Numbered from the stretch's first letter, positions 16,230-24,576 are shown. The stretch: 52,780 bases of DNA from VBDM01 sp035702665 (GCA_035702665.1 DASSQD010000006.1:1-52780); one strand, 5' to 3'. The notes: generated by a model not told the origin, from the sequence alone. Made by a program: numbers and translations.

Positions 16230-16613
16230 ATGAGCTCGGTGCTGTCCAAGGAAAAGAACGTCCTCGGCGGACCGCTGCTCGCGTGTAGCTACTCGCCGCT
16301 CACCGGTTTCTTCCGCGACGGCTGCTGCGCCACCTACGGTGCGGAGGGCGTCGCGCACCTGGTATGCGTGAAGGTCACCGACGAGTTCCTCGAGTTCAGC
16401 AAGTCGCGCGGCAACGATCTCTCGACGCCGCGGCCCGACATGCGCTTCAAGGGCCTGCACCCCGGCGACCGCTGGTGCCTGCACGTGCTGCGCTGGGTCG
16501 AGGCCTACAAGGCGGGCAAGGCGCCCCAGGTCATCCTGGAATCGACCCACGAGAACGTCCTCAAGTACGTTGCCATCGACGCCCTGAAGGGGCACGCGCT
16601 CGATCTGCAGTGA
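16230..16613 (+). CDS. DUF2237 family protein
   Basis: The 127-residue protein matches the DUF2237 pattern: NVLGGPLLACSYSPLTGFFRDGCC near the N-terminus, then the HLVCVKVTDEFLEFSKSRGNDLSTPRP block, and GDRWCLHVLRWVEAYKAGKAP followed by ILESTHENVL near the C-terminus. Four conserved cysteines are visible. Function is unknown across the family. It has no signal peptide. A perfect 18-base palindrome follows the stop codon directly (16614-16631), without a T tract. Confidence 0.88.
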   Translation: MSSVLSKEKNVLGGPLLACSYSPLTGFFRDGCCATYGAEGVAHLVCVKVTDEFLEFSKSRGNDLSTPRPDMRFKGLHPGDRWCLHVLRWVEAYKAGKAPQVILESTHENVLKYVAIDALKGHALDLQ

Positions 16614-16722
16614 TTTCCGCCGCGGCGGAAACAATTTGCAACCAAATCGGGCCCGCGGGCAACAGTTGCGAAACGGGTCCGGGCCACAATCCGTGCGTCG
16701 CATTCATTTCGAGGAGATAGAG

Positions 16723-17253
16723 ATGACGCTACGCAATGCGGTGAAGGCCGGCGCGCTCGCGGCCGCGGCGCTCGTCGCCGGCACGGGCTGGGCGCAGACC
16801 GCCGACCCGCCGCGCGCTCGCTCCGAAGGTATCGAGCCGATGCGCGGCTTCGAGCGGCTGCACAAGGACCTCAACCTCGACGGCCAGCAGGAAGAGCTGT
16901 GGAACAAGGCGCGGACCGCGCAGCGCGACATGTTCAGGACGATGCGCGCCAAGGCCGCCGAGACGCGCGCGAAGCTGCGCGTCGAGATCGACAAGCCCGG
17001 CATGGACCTCAAGCAGTTCGCGCAGTACGGAGAACAGGTCCGCGCCCAGATGCGCACGCAGATGGAGGCGCTGCACAAGCAGGTGCAGATCGCGTGGTTC
17101 AAGCTGTACGACTCGCTCGACGCGAAGCAGAAGGAGCAGGTGCGCGTGGCGATCCGCGACGGCATGGACCGCATGGGCGCGCATCGCGGCATGCATCGCG
17201 GCTGGCGCCCGGAAGGACGCGGCGATCTGCCGGGCGATCCGGGCCGGGGCTGA
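16723..17253 (+). CDS. Spy/CpxP-like (LTXXQ) periplasmic protein
   Basis: The 176-residue protein has a Sec signal peptide (residues 1-24, ending GTGWAQ) and a helical body. The segment LNLDGQQEELWNKARTAQRDMF resembles the LTXXQ repeat of Spy/CpxP chaperone-like and metal-sensing proteins, followed by long charged helices. The C-terminal tail is rich in His, Arg, Gly and Met (residues about 155-176), which could bind metal. The ATG at 16723 follows a GAGGAG ribosome site and gives a proper signal peptide; an upstream in-frame start at 16636 does not. No regulator or sensor gene lies next to it. Confidence 0.72.
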   Translation: MTLRNAVKAGALAAAALVAGTGWAQTADPPRARSEGIEPMRGFERLHKDLNLDGQQEELWNKARTAQRDMFRTMRAKAAETRAKLRVEIDKPGMDLKQFAQYGEQVRAQMRTQMEALHKQVQIAWFKLYDSLDAKQKEQVRVAIRDGMDRMGAHRGMHRGWRPEGRGDLPGDPGRG

Positions 17254-17268
17254 CGCGATCCGCCCGGG

Positions 17269-18252
17269 CTATTGGCCCGGCGGCGTCTGGGGCGCGGGGC
17301 TCACCTCGAAGAGCGAGGGCGACGACGCGTCGATGCCGGCGCGGATCCACCTCGTCTGCGGCGACCCGAACACGACCACCCGCGTGAAGTTCGCGAGCGG
17401 CTGGCCGCTGCGCGGGTCGGCGAGCGGCTTGTCGAGCCTGTAGAGGTGGGTGTCGCCGTTCACGAAGAGCACGGGTCTGCCGAAGTCCACGGCGAGGTCG
17501 CGCAGCGCGTCGCGGAATCCGGCGAAGCCGTCGCCTCCAGTGCGATGCGCCCGGCGCCCGAAATCCGGGTCGGCCTGCGCGAGGATCACCATCCCCGCGA
17601 GGTCGCGCTCGCGGGCGAGCCGCAGGCTGTCCCGCATCCAGGCGAGCACCGCCGCCATGCGCGCCTTGTATTCGGCGTCCATCGCGGGCGTCCTGCCGAG
17701 GTTGTTGTTGCTGCCCTGGACGTTCAGCCCCACGAACAGGACCTTGCCCGCGATCCAGCGCATGTGCTCCCGGTACTCGGCGTACGGCCCCGACTGGCGC
17801 TCGAGGCGGATCCTGCTCCGGCCGAGGCTGTAATCGCCCGACTCGAACAGCTCGCGCACCTTCCTCAGGCGCTCCAGGGGATCGAATCCCGTGCGGTGGC
17901 AGTCGACCCACTCGTTGTCCCCGGGGACGAGCACGAATGGATGCTCCGACCGGTCGAACTGCCGCCGGCGCGCCTCGAGCCACTCGTCGGTGCAGGGTCC
18001 CTTGCCGCCGGTGATGTCGCCGACGTGGATCACGAAGGCGAGGTCCTCGCGGTTCATCTGGTCGATCATCGCGTCGAGCGCCGCCGCTTCGGCCTCGCTG
18101 TAAGGCGTATCGCCGATCAGGGCGAAGGCGAGCGGCGGGTGGAAGGCCGAAGGCAGCGGCGGCGGGATGTGCGCCGTGCAGGCTGCGAGTGCGACGAGCG
18201 GGGCGAGGCTCAGACGAGCCAGGAGAGGACGACGGGCAGCAGATCCTTGCAC
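17269..18252 (-). CDS. exported calcineurin-like metallophosphoesterase (lipoprotein)
   Basis: The 327-residue protein begins with a lipoprotein signal (lipobox LAAC at about residue 25). It continues with the metallophosphoesterase ladder: G-D-T-P (about 49), H-V-G-D-I-T-G-G (about 76), G-D-N-E-W-V-D-C-H (about 111) and a late N-G-D-T-H-L-Y-R. These supply the two-metal site, so a periplasmic phosphoesterase is predicted; substrate unknown. The only plausible start is the GTG at 18252, which lies 43 bases inside the 3' end of the truncated transposase frame, so its original upstream region may have been replaced. Confidence 0.82.
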   Translation of the reverse strand: MQGSAARRPLLARLSLAPLVALAACTAHIPPPLPSAFHPPLAFALIGDTPYSEAEAAALDAMIDQMNREDLAFVIHVGDITGGKGPCTDEWLEARRRQFDRSEHPFVLVPGDNEWVDCHRTGFDPLERLRKVRELFESGDYSLGRSRIRLERQSGPYAEYREHMRWIAGKVLFVGLNVQGSNNNLGRTPAMDAEYKARMAAVLAWMRDSLRLARERDLAGMVILAQADPDFGRRAHRTGGDGFAGFRDALRDLAVDFGRPVLFVNGDTHLYRLDKPLADPRSGQPLANFTRVVVFGSPQTRWIRAGIDASSPSLFEVSPAPQTPPGQ

Positions 18253-18710
18253 CAGGTGAGGTTAGCAGAGTTCATTTCCTCGGAGCCGCCGATCAGACCC
18301 GGCGAGCCCGAGTACGCGGCGACGATCGCGGCGAGAAGCTTCGCGCGCTGCTCCGCCGTGCAGTTCATGAACCGCTGGCGCCAGCGCGAGGACGTCGCCG
18401 CGCTCACCGCGCACGCAGCGGCGCTCCCGCGGATGCTCCTGCCCTCGAACATCGTTCCCACGTAGGTCAGCCAGCGCTCCCGGTTGCGCAGGTGCGCGAG
18501 CGGCGTGTTGGTGAGGAGATTGAAGGTGCGCTTGCAGTCGATGCAGCGGTAGCGCGGCAGCCCGTGCGCCGAGCCCCAGCGCACGCTGTGATCCGACGCG
18601 CAGTGCGGGCAGGGCAGGCGCTGCGCGCGCGCGGCTCTCGCCGGATGCGCCTCCGCTTCCTGGCTCCGGGAATCGAGCGATGCGATGTCGGACGCGGCCT
18701 GCTCAGCCAT
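18210..18710 (-). pseudogene. IS1595-type transposase, N-terminal zinc-ribbon fragment
   Basis: The 166-residue frame has the N-terminal half of IS1595/IS1016-like transposases: a zinc ribbon CPHC...CIDC (about residues 27-55), the RTFNLLTNTPLAHLR motif and a helix-turn-helix-like stretch ending SSRWRQRFMN. The DDE integrase domain that should follow is missing; the last 40 residues are unlike the family and run into the start of the metallophosphoesterase gene. The ATG at 18710 gives a plausible start; the open frame extends further upstream without recognisable sequence. I read it as an IS remnant, though a free-standing DNA-binding protein is possible. Confidence 0.65.
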
Positions 18711-19190
18711 ATGCCGTTGGGCCCAGAGGCGCTGAAAGCCGAGTACGGGGTGGGTTCTGTGCTTCCGGTGTCTTATCGGCCTGCGCCTCAGCAGGCCGCC
18801 ACGCCCGGCAGTCTCTCGGCGAGCATGATCGAACCCCGAACGGGAAAAAGAGTTGATGTAAATCAAGGCTTACGGAAATGTAAGAGACGCCTCGGAAGCG
18901 GACATCGCGGAAAAATATTTCTGTGCGCGTTTAGTGTTGGCAATGTTCAACCAACCTGACGTCTAGCTGACTCGAAACCGCCTTTCGCCAGTTGGTCTGC
19001 GGCGTGAGGGACCCAGGAGCACTCGTCTGCGGTGATCGTCGGGCTCGAGTCCAACACCCATCCGCTACAGGCTGCGCGCTAGGCGAACGCTGCACCCGTG
19101 CATACAATTTTTTGCGGAGCTGCACCGCGGGCTTGCACGTTTGCGTGCCTCGTTGGGGCTTTCATCAATCACTCGTATCGAGGAGAAGAA
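18711..19190. other. 480-base intergenic region before the porin
   Basis: This stretch holds no credible gene. It contains an 8-bp perfect hairpin with a six-base loop at 18777-18798, a perfect FNR/Anr palindrome at 18853-18866, a TTAC-N6-GTAA inverted repeat at 18870-18883 and AT-rich tracts around 18910. The part before the porin start at 19191 probably holds its leader, with GAGGAG about five bases before the ATG. A tRNA-like GGTTCGATC on the minus strand at about 18825 is not supported by a cloverleaf. Confidence 0.6.
18853..18866. promoter_or_regulatory. perfect FNR/Anr/Crp-family palindrome
   Basis: The sequence TTGATGTAAATCAA matches the FNR consensus TTGAT-N4-ATCAA at all ten specified bases. 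It lies 143 bases upstream of the transposase fragment start on the minus strand and 325 bases upstream of the porin on the plus strand. A class II promoter (box at -41.5) would need a -10 near 18825-18830 on minus, where a GATCAT (4 of 6) occurs, or near 18889-18894 on plus, where none is seen. The target gene is therefore open. Confidence 0.6.
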
Positions 19191-20549
19191 ATGGAGAACA
19201 GAGGAGCACGAATCGCGAGCGCGATTGCCGTAGGCGTGGCGGCCGCTTTCAGCCTGCCGGCGCAGGTTGCCGCGGCGGACGGGGACAGCACGCTGCAGTT
19301 CTACGGTCACCTTGACCTGTCGGTCGACGGCGCAACGAAGGGCATCAAGGAGGGCGGATCGGGCCAGAACCCGCCGGCGACCGGCAAGACCGGATGGCAG
19401 ACGGACGTTTCGAGCAACCTTTCGTATTTCGGCTTCCGCGGCGATCACGACATCGGCGGCGGATACAAGATGGTGTTCCAGGCGGAAACCCAGATCGACG
19501 TCGCCGCGACACCGGGACCCAGCCCGGTCAGCCAGGTTTCCCAGGGGAACGTCGACAACAAGGTGCTCGGTGCGCTCGGCTCGCGCAACAGCTTCCTCGG
19601 CATCGCAGGCGGTTTCGGCGCCTTCAAGCTCGGCAAAACCGACGCCCCCTACAAGCTGTCGACCTCGCGCATGGATCCCTTCTCGGCGACGGTGGGCGAC
19701 TACAACAGCATCATGGGTAACACCGGCGGAGACAATCGCGCCGAGTTCGACACCCGTCTTTCGCATGCGATGTGGTACGAATCCCCCAAGATGGGCGGCG
19801 CCTCTTTTAGCGCGCTCTGGGCTCCCGGACAGAACCGCGCGAGCGACAACAGCATCAATGCCAGCGGCGAGCCCGATTGCACGGGGGGAGGAGGGGGAAT
19901 AACAAAGTTCGGTTTCCCTGGCCCCTGCAATGACGGCTCCTTCGGCGACGCCTACAGCGTGGCCGGCGTCTACGAGGCGGGTCCGCTGTACGGGATCGTG
20001 GCGTACGAGTTCCACAAGTTTTCCAACCGCACCGGCGACGAAGCCCCCGGCAGCAACACTGTCGGCGTCGCGGACGAATCGGCGGCGAAGGTGGGCATCC
20101 AGTACGCGTTTCCGACCCACACTATCGTCAGCGTGATTTACGAGAAGCTGGACCGCAGGGCTCCCAATGCGGACTTCAACGAGCGGTCACGCAGCGGCTC
20201 GTGGCTGGCGGTGACACAAAAATTCTCCGACAAGGACGAGGCCAGCCTCGGATGGGGACACGCAGGAAAAACACCGGGCCAGCCGGGCGGGGGGGACTCC
20301 GGGGTAACCACCAATCCCGGGTCGGTCGACAACGCGTCCAACATGTACTCGGTCGGATACAAGCATAATTTCGACAAGAAGAGCAATTGGTACGCGGTCT
20401 ATGCCCGTCAGGCCAATCACGCCGGTGGGCACTTCGATCTCGGCGCGAGCGGCCACGGCATCACCACCGACTGCAAGGATGCCGCGGGGCTCTGCTTCAC
20501 CGGCGAAACGCTGCAGGCGGTATCGGTGGGCTGGATGTACTCGTTCTAG
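19191..20549 (+). CDS. Gram-negative outer-membrane porin
   Basis: The 452-residue protein has a Sec signal peptide (residues 1-28, ending AQVAAA) and a beta-barrel body that opens LQFYGHLDLSVDGA and ends with the aromatic C-terminal strand VSVGWMYSF, the outer-membrane insertion signal. Motifs such as NSFLGIAGGFGAFKLGKTDAPYK and the YNSIMGNTG loop place it in the Porin_4 group typical of betaproteobacteria. Insertions rich in Gly and Asn form long loops. The ATG at 19191 follows GAGGAG. A strong terminator lies 48 bases after the stop, so it is probably monocistronic. Confidence 0.92.
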   Translation: MENRGARIASAIAVGVAAAFSLPAQVAAADGDSTLQFYGHLDLSVDGATKGIKEGGSGQNPPATGKTGWQTDVSSNLSYFGFRGDHDIGGGYKMVFQAETQIDVAATPGPSPVSQVSQGNVDNKVLGALGSRNSFLGIAGGFGAFKLGKTDAPYKLSTSRMDPFSATVGDYNSIMGNTGGDNRAEFDTRLSHAMWYESPKMGGASFSALWAPGQNRASDNSINASGEPDCTGGGGGITKFGFPGPCNDGSFGDAYSVAGVYEAGPLYGIVAYEFHKFSNRTGDEAPGSNTVGVADESAAKVGIQYAFPTHTIVSVIYEKLDRRAPNADFNERSRSGSWLAVTQKFSDKDEASLGWGHAGKTPGQPGGGDSGVTTNPGSVDNASNMYSVGYKHNFDKKSNWYAVYARQANHAGGHFDLGASGHGITTDCKDAAGLCFTGETLQAVSVGWMYSF

Positions 20550-20596
20550 CAAGCAAGCACGGAAGACGTCTCCTCTTCCGATTTCGTGGTAGGTTA

Positions 20597-20626
20597 AGCG
20601 GGCGTCGAAAGGCGCCCGCTTTTTTT
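20597..20626 (+). terminator. rho-independent terminator after the porin
   Basis: An 8-bp perfect stem (AGCGGGCG pairing with CGCCCGCT) with an 8-base loop is followed by seven Ts. It separates the porin from the next exported gene, whose GTG start follows 20 bases later. Confidence 0.9.
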
Positions 20627-20645
20627 GTTCCGTAGGGGAATCGAA

Positions 20646-21080
20646 GTGAAGCGTTTGACATTCGCAGTCGGCTTCTTCGTCGCGCTAGCGTCCTCCTCCG
20701 CGATGGCGGCCTTTATCTTCCGGGCAGGAGACTCTGTCTGGGTGGATGGCAAGAAATACAGCTGGGAAGAGTGGAAGAAGATCCGCGACGACCCGGAGCT
20801 GGTGAAACAATCCCAGGAAGGGCCGCCGCAGGCCAAGGCGATTCCCCCCGGGGAACCGAGGGCGGCGTCGTGCGCCACCGCAATCTACTACGACGAATTT
20901 CCCAGCGAAGACGAGCGGTTCCAGTGCACCGCAGGCCTGGGTGCCCTCACGCGCCAGCAGATCCTCGAGAAGGGCTGGAAGGTGGATCTCATCGAAAAGA
21001 TTCCGCCACCTTCCGGGCAGCCTGCGCAATCGCCGCGCGGGCTGCCGCTCTACTTGTATAAGCTGGTCATCTCGCGCTAA
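20646..21080 (+). CDS. exported protein of unknown function
   Basis: The 144-residue protein has a signal peptide (VKRLTFAVGFFVALASSSAMA, cleavage after about residue 21). The mature part opens with a short GDSVWVDGKKYSWEEWKKIRDD segment and contains two cysteines (in AASCAT and FQCTAG) that could form a periplasmic disulfide. No family is recognised. The GTG at 20646 with AGGGGA upstream is the best start; the ORF upstream of it lies in the terminator. It is the first of three exported genes closed in between two terminators. Confidence 0.7.
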   Translation: MKRLTFAVGFFVALASSSAMAAFIFRAGDSVWVDGKKYSWEEWKKIRDDPELVKQSQEGPPQAKAIPPGEPRAASCATAIYYDEFPSEDERFQCTAGLGALTRQQILEKGWKVDLIEKIPPPSGQPAQSPRGLPLYLYKLVISR

Positions 21081-21095
21081 AAGCGGGCGCTCCGG

Positions 21096-21593
21096 GTGAA
21101 ACCGGCTCGGGATATTCAGGTCGTCGGCCCTTTCGTGGCAGGTGTGGTGCTCTGCGGATGCGTGTCGTACGGGGGTTTTGCTCCGGGCGTGTCGACAATG
21201 TGGGATGTGCGATCACGGGCAGGAAGACCCACCGACGTGCGTTTCGTTCATGGCGAGGAAGTCTGGGAATACGCCACCGGCCCCGAGGGAGTGGAGACCC
21301 ATGTCATCGCGTTCGACGGGACAGGCGTGGTCCAATCCGCCGAGCAGGTCCTGACCCTGGGCAATATTCGCCGCCTGACACCCGGGAAGACGACGCGGCA
21401 GGAAACGCGGGAGCTTCTCGGGCGTCCCGGAGAAGTCAGCATGATGAACGGCAAGGAAGTCTGGGAATGGCGCTTCAGGCCGTTCGGCTTCATCCCGGAA
21501 ATCCTGGCCGTCTCGTTTGGGGGAGACGGGCTCGTGACTGACGTCGCCCGCGTGCCGGAATCCATCGGCGGAAGCAATCGGGGGAAAAGATGA
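21096..21593 (+). CDS. lipoprotein with two tandem BamE/SmpA-like domains
   Basis: The 165-residue protein has a lipobox VLCGC near residue 20-24, so it should be lipid-anchored. Two BamE-like units follow: residues about 29-85 (PGVSTMWDVRSRAGRPTDV ... GEEVWEY ... VIAFDGTGVV) and about 90-155 (LTPGKTTRQETRELLGRPGEV ... GKEVWEWRF ... VSFGGDGLVTDV). BamE itself has one such unit, so this is an internal duplication. The start is the GTG at 21096; the stop overlaps the next gene as ATGA. A role in outer-membrane assembly is only a guess from fold. Confidence 0.78.
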   Translation: MKPARDIQVVGPFVAGVVLCGCVSYGGFAPGVSTMWDVRSRAGRPTDVRFVHGEEVWEYATGPEGVETHVIAFDGTGVVQSAEQVLTLGNIRRLTPGKTTRQETRELLGRPGEVSMMNGKEVWEWRFRPFGFIPEILAVSFGGDGLVTDVARVPESIGGSNRGKR

Positions 21594-21784
21594 TGCGTAC
21601 CACTATCGTTCTGTTCGCCTTGCTCGCGGCTGCATGCTCCTCTTCGCCCGACCGATCCGCGCCTCCGTCGCAACCCCAAAAGGCCTCCGTTCCGAAACGG
21701 CCGGGAGTCGACGTGCTGTGCTTGAACGACTGCCTCGGGAGCGGTGCCACGAAGGAGCTCTGCGAACAGCGCTGCAACTACTGA
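21590..21784 (+). CDS. small lipoprotein with a twin CX3C motif
   Basis: The 64-residue product has a type II signal with lipobox LAAAC (cysteine 16), a Ser/Pro-rich linker, and a C-terminal CX3C-X9-CX3C unit (residues about 44-62). Four cysteines in this spacing would form a two-disulfide helical hairpin, as in twin CX3C proteins. Its ATG overlaps the stop of the BamE-like gene (ATGA), so it is translationally coupled, and a terminator follows 18 bases after its stop. No family is recognised. Confidence 0.75.
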   Translation: MMRTTIVLFALLAAACSSSPDRSAPPSQPQKASVPKRPGVDVLCLNDCLGSGATKELCEQRCNY

Positions 21785-21802
21785 GCGTACAGAGCGAAGT
21801 AG

Positions 21803-21830
21803 AAGGGCCGGCGAATCGTCGGCCCTTTTT
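21803..21830 (+). terminator. rho-independent terminator after the exported three-gene cluster
   Basis: An 8-bp stem (AAGGGCCG with CGGCCCTT) around a 9-base loop runs into a T tract. It closes the 20646-21784 cluster. Confidence 0.88.
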
Positions 21831-22121
21831 GTTTCAGCGTTTACCAAAGTGGGTGTTCCGAAACATCTCGTTTCACACTCTTACAGCGTGAGGGATGCTG
21901 TTTCGCTACTTTCAGCGCCATGCTCGTTGCGAGGCGTGTCTTGGGCTGCGAGGTCGACAGCCGCATCTACCTGACAGGGTTTTCCTGACATCTGGCTCGT
22001 GATTTCTGACGAAAAGCTGAGCGATGTTCACGGGGCCCGCGCGATAGCTAGAATGAGTCTGCTGGCCGCCGCGCTGTGGAGGCGAACCGAGTGCGGATTG
22101 ATTTGCTTCGGGGAGAGGACC
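21831..22121. other. 291-base intergenic region before the NHL lipoprotein
   Basis: No gene is seen. It has short direct repeats of CCTGACA (21970-21976 and 21984-21990) around GGGTTTT; the 12-mer GTTTTCCTGACA at 21979-21990 recurs at 42886-42897, upstream of another exported-protein gene. A ribosome site GGGGAGAGGAC precedes the ATG at 22122. No clear -35/-10 pair was found. Confidence 0.5.
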
Positions 22122-24533
22122 ATGAATGAAAGCAGGTCCTGGAAGGCAATCACGCTGAGCCTCGTCGCGTGCGCAGTCCTCGTTGACTGCGGTGGCCGGG
22201 GCGGGAGCGATTCGAGCTCCAGCAGCGGACCTGGGGTGAGCGTCACTGTCCCGCCCGCTCCCAAGGTGTTCCTGGTGGTCGGCGGAAATGTCTCGGGATT
22301 GGGCGGAACCGTCGTGCTGCAGAACAACGGCGCCGATGCGCTGACGATGAGCGCGGACGGAAGATTTGCGTTTTCGACCAAGATTCCCGCCAATGCGGGG
22401 TATGCGGTCACGGTACTCACTCAACCGGCCGGCCAGAACTGCACGGTCGCCAACGGATCCGGAAATCTGACTGGCGATCCATTTCTGTCGATACCGCCGA
22501 GTGACGTCACCAATGTAAAGATCACGTGCGCGCCCTACAGCGCAACCACGCTCGCGCTGTTCGCAGGAAACCTGGGTGGGCCGGGCACGGTGGATGGGCT
22601 GAGCTCCGCGGCGCAATTCTTCATACCGCAGGGCGTGATCGCCGACAAAGCGGGCAACGTCTTCGTGGCCGACAGCGGAAATCGCACGATCCGCAAGATC
22701 GATCCCATAGGCACGGTGAGCACCCTTGCCGGGGTGCCGCGGTTGTACGGCAGCGCCGATGGGCCGGGTGCCGCGGCGCGTTTCACCAATCCGGTGGGCA
22801 TGGCGACCGACGCCGCGGGCAACTTGTATGTCGCCGACAGCAATCCCATCACTTTGTCTGTCGCTGGCAGTGTCGTCAGCAATGGCAATATCCGCAAGGT
22901 CACGCCGGCGGGTGTCGTGACCACCCTGGCCGAGATATCGGGAACCAACCCGGGGCCGCTCTTCGGTATTGCGGTCGACAGCAAGAACAATGTCTACGTG
23001 GCCGACTCCGGGAACTGCGTGATCCGCGAAGTGACCCCCGCCGGTCGCATGCTCGTCTTCGCCGGCGCGATCGGCTCCTGCGGCAGCGCGGACGGAACCG
23101 GAGCGGCAGCGCGCTTCGATTGGCCCTACGCGCTCGCGATCGACGGTATGGACAACGTCTACGTGGCCGACGCGAACAATCGAACGATCCGCAAGATCAC
23201 GCCGGCGGGCGTGGTGAGCACGCTCGCGGGGACTCCGGGGAACTTCGGCACTCTCGACGGGATTGGTCCGTTAGCGCAGTTTTCCGACCCGGTCGGTATC
23301 GGCGTCGACGGCCTGGGCAACCTGTATGTAGCCGACTGGCAGTTTGTAATAGGGACGGCATACGCGATCCGCAAGATCACCCCCACGGGCTCAGTGAGCA
23401 CGCTCGCAGTGCTGCCTTATGGACTCATAACCGAAGAGTGGCCCGTTCCCGCGATAGGTGTCGCGTTTGGCTATCCGATGGGAGTGACGGTCGACGGTGC
23501 CGGCAACGTCTATGTCGCCGACGCGAGCAACAGCGTGATCCGGAAGATCACCCCGCAGGGTGTAGTGAGCGTGTATGCCGGCACGGAGTATGCGCCGGGG
23601 AGCGCGGACGGTACGGGATCCGCCGCCCAATTCCAAGGAAACTTTGCCAAGATCGCCGCCGACAACCTGGGCAATCTGTACGTCGCCGACAACGGGAACA
23701 ACACCGTCCGCAAGATCACACCATCGGGCGTGGTGAGCACCTTCGCGGGCACGGCTGGGACCACCGGCGGCGCCGATGGGACCGGCGCTGCGGCTCAGTT
23801 CAAGTATCCAAGTGCCGTGGCGACCGACGCTGCCGGCAACGTGTACGTGGCAGACGCCGGGAACTACTCCATCCGCAAGATCACGCCAGCGGGCGTGGTC
23901 AGCACCCTTGCCGGAGGTACGCGCGGCAGCGCCGACGGGACCGGCACCGCGGCGCAGTTCGGCTCTCTAGGCGGGGTGGCGACCGATAGCGCAGGCAACG
24001 TCTACGTGGCGGATGACTGGTTCTGCACGGTCCGCAAGATCACGCCGACGGGTGTCGTCAGCACTTTTGCCGGAACCGCGGGGAACTGCGTAAGCAAGGA
24101 TGGAGTGGGCACGGCCGCAGGATTCGCACATCCCGAAGACGTGGCCACCGACAGTGCCGGAAACGTGTACGTTGCCGACGGGTCGATCCGGGTGATCACA
24201 CCCGCCGGGGTGGTGAGTACGCTTGCCGGATCGATGAATAGTTCATCTACGGGTGTCGTGGACGGCCCGGTCGCCACGGCCACTTTCGGGTCTACGGTGG
24301 CACTAACCGTTGACGGCGTGGGGAATGTCTACGTGGCCGACTGGTGGGACAGTACAGTGCGCAAGATCTCCACCACGGGAATCGTGAGCACGGTCGCCGG
24401 AGTCTTCGGACAGTCGGGTTTCCAGCCCGGGAGCGCGCCCGGAGTGATAGCCTTTCCTACGGGCGTCGCGGTCAGCGGCAATTCGCTCTATATCATCACG
24501 TCGAACGGCGTTGCGGTCGTGCAAGGCATTTAG
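22122..24533 (+). CDS. lipoprotein with about twelve NHL repeats (beta-propeller)
   Basis: The 803-residue protein has a lipobox LVDC near residue 24, a Ser/Gly-rich linker, an N-terminal region of about 110 residues, then tandem 45-65-residue repeats. A typical unit reads V-S-T-L-A-G ... G-S-A-D-G-T-G-A-A-A-x-F ... P-x-G-V-A-x-D-x-A-G-N-V-Y-V-A-D-x-G-N-x-x-I-R-K-I-T-P-x-G. I count twelve, the last degenerate, enough for two six-bladed propellers. Such proteins are surface or periplasmic binding modules. The ATG at 22122 is chosen for its ribosome site and lipobox; an in-frame start at 21999 lacks both. The third codon positions look less GC-biased than in flanking housekeeping genes. Confidence 0.85.
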   Translation: MNESRSWKAITLSLVACAVLVDCGGRGGSDSSSSSGPGVSVTVPPAPKVFLVVGGNVSGLGGTVVLQNNGADALTMSADGRFAFSTKIPANAGYAVTVLTQPAGQNCTVANGSGNLTGDPFLSIPPSDVTNVKITCAPYSATTLALFAGNLGGPGTVDGLSSAAQFFIPQGVIADKAGNVFVADSGNRTIRKIDPIGTVSTLAGVPRLYGSADGPGAAARFTNPVGMATDAAGNLYVADSNPITLSVAGSVVSNGNIRKVTPAGVVTTLAEISGTNPGPLFGIAVDSKNNVYVADSGNCVIREVTPAGRMLVFAGAIGSCGSADGTGAAARFDWPYALAIDGMDNVYVADANNRTIRKITPAGVVSTLAGTPGNFGTLDGIGPLAQFSDPVGIGVDGLGNLYVADWQFVIGTAYAIRKITPTGSVSTLAVLPYGLITEEWPVPAIGVAFGYPMGVTVDGAGNVYVADASNSVIRKITPQGVVSVYAGTEYAPGSADGTGSAAQFQGNFAKIAADNLGNLYVADNGNNTVRKITPSGVVSTFAGTAGTTGGADGTGAAAQFKYPSAVATDAAGNVYVADAGNYSIRKITPAGVVSTLAGGTRGSADGTGTAAQFGSLGGVATDSAGNVYVADDWFCTVRKITPTGVVSTFAGTAGNCVSKDGVGTAAGFAHPEDVATDSAGNVYVADGSIRVITPAGVVSTLAGSMNSSSTGVVDGPVATATFGSTVALTVDGVGNVYVADWWDSTVRKISTTGIVSTVAGVFGQSGFQPGSAPGVIAFPTGVAVSGNSLYIITSNGVAVVQGI

Positions 24534-24576
24534 CATCAGCCTACGCCCGCCAACTGCCGAGATGAGCGGAACTCTG

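Noticed and set aside
16614..16631. Perfect 18-base palindrome as a terminator after the DUF2237 gene
   Set aside because: The hairpin has no T tract and no loop; it can be a binding site or chance, so I do not call a terminator.
18777..18835. tRNA-like GGTTCGATC and an adjacent hairpin on the minus strand
   Set aside because: No acceptor stem, anticodon arm or CCA fits around it.
18711..18866. Extension of the transposase fragment upstream to a TTG at 18866
   Set aside because: That start lies within the FNR palindrome and the added residues have no family similarity.
22560..24530. Regular repeats in the NHL gene as a CRISPR-like array
   Set aside because: The units are 135-195 bases, degenerate, stay in frame and encode NHL repeats; there are no identical repeats with unique spacers.
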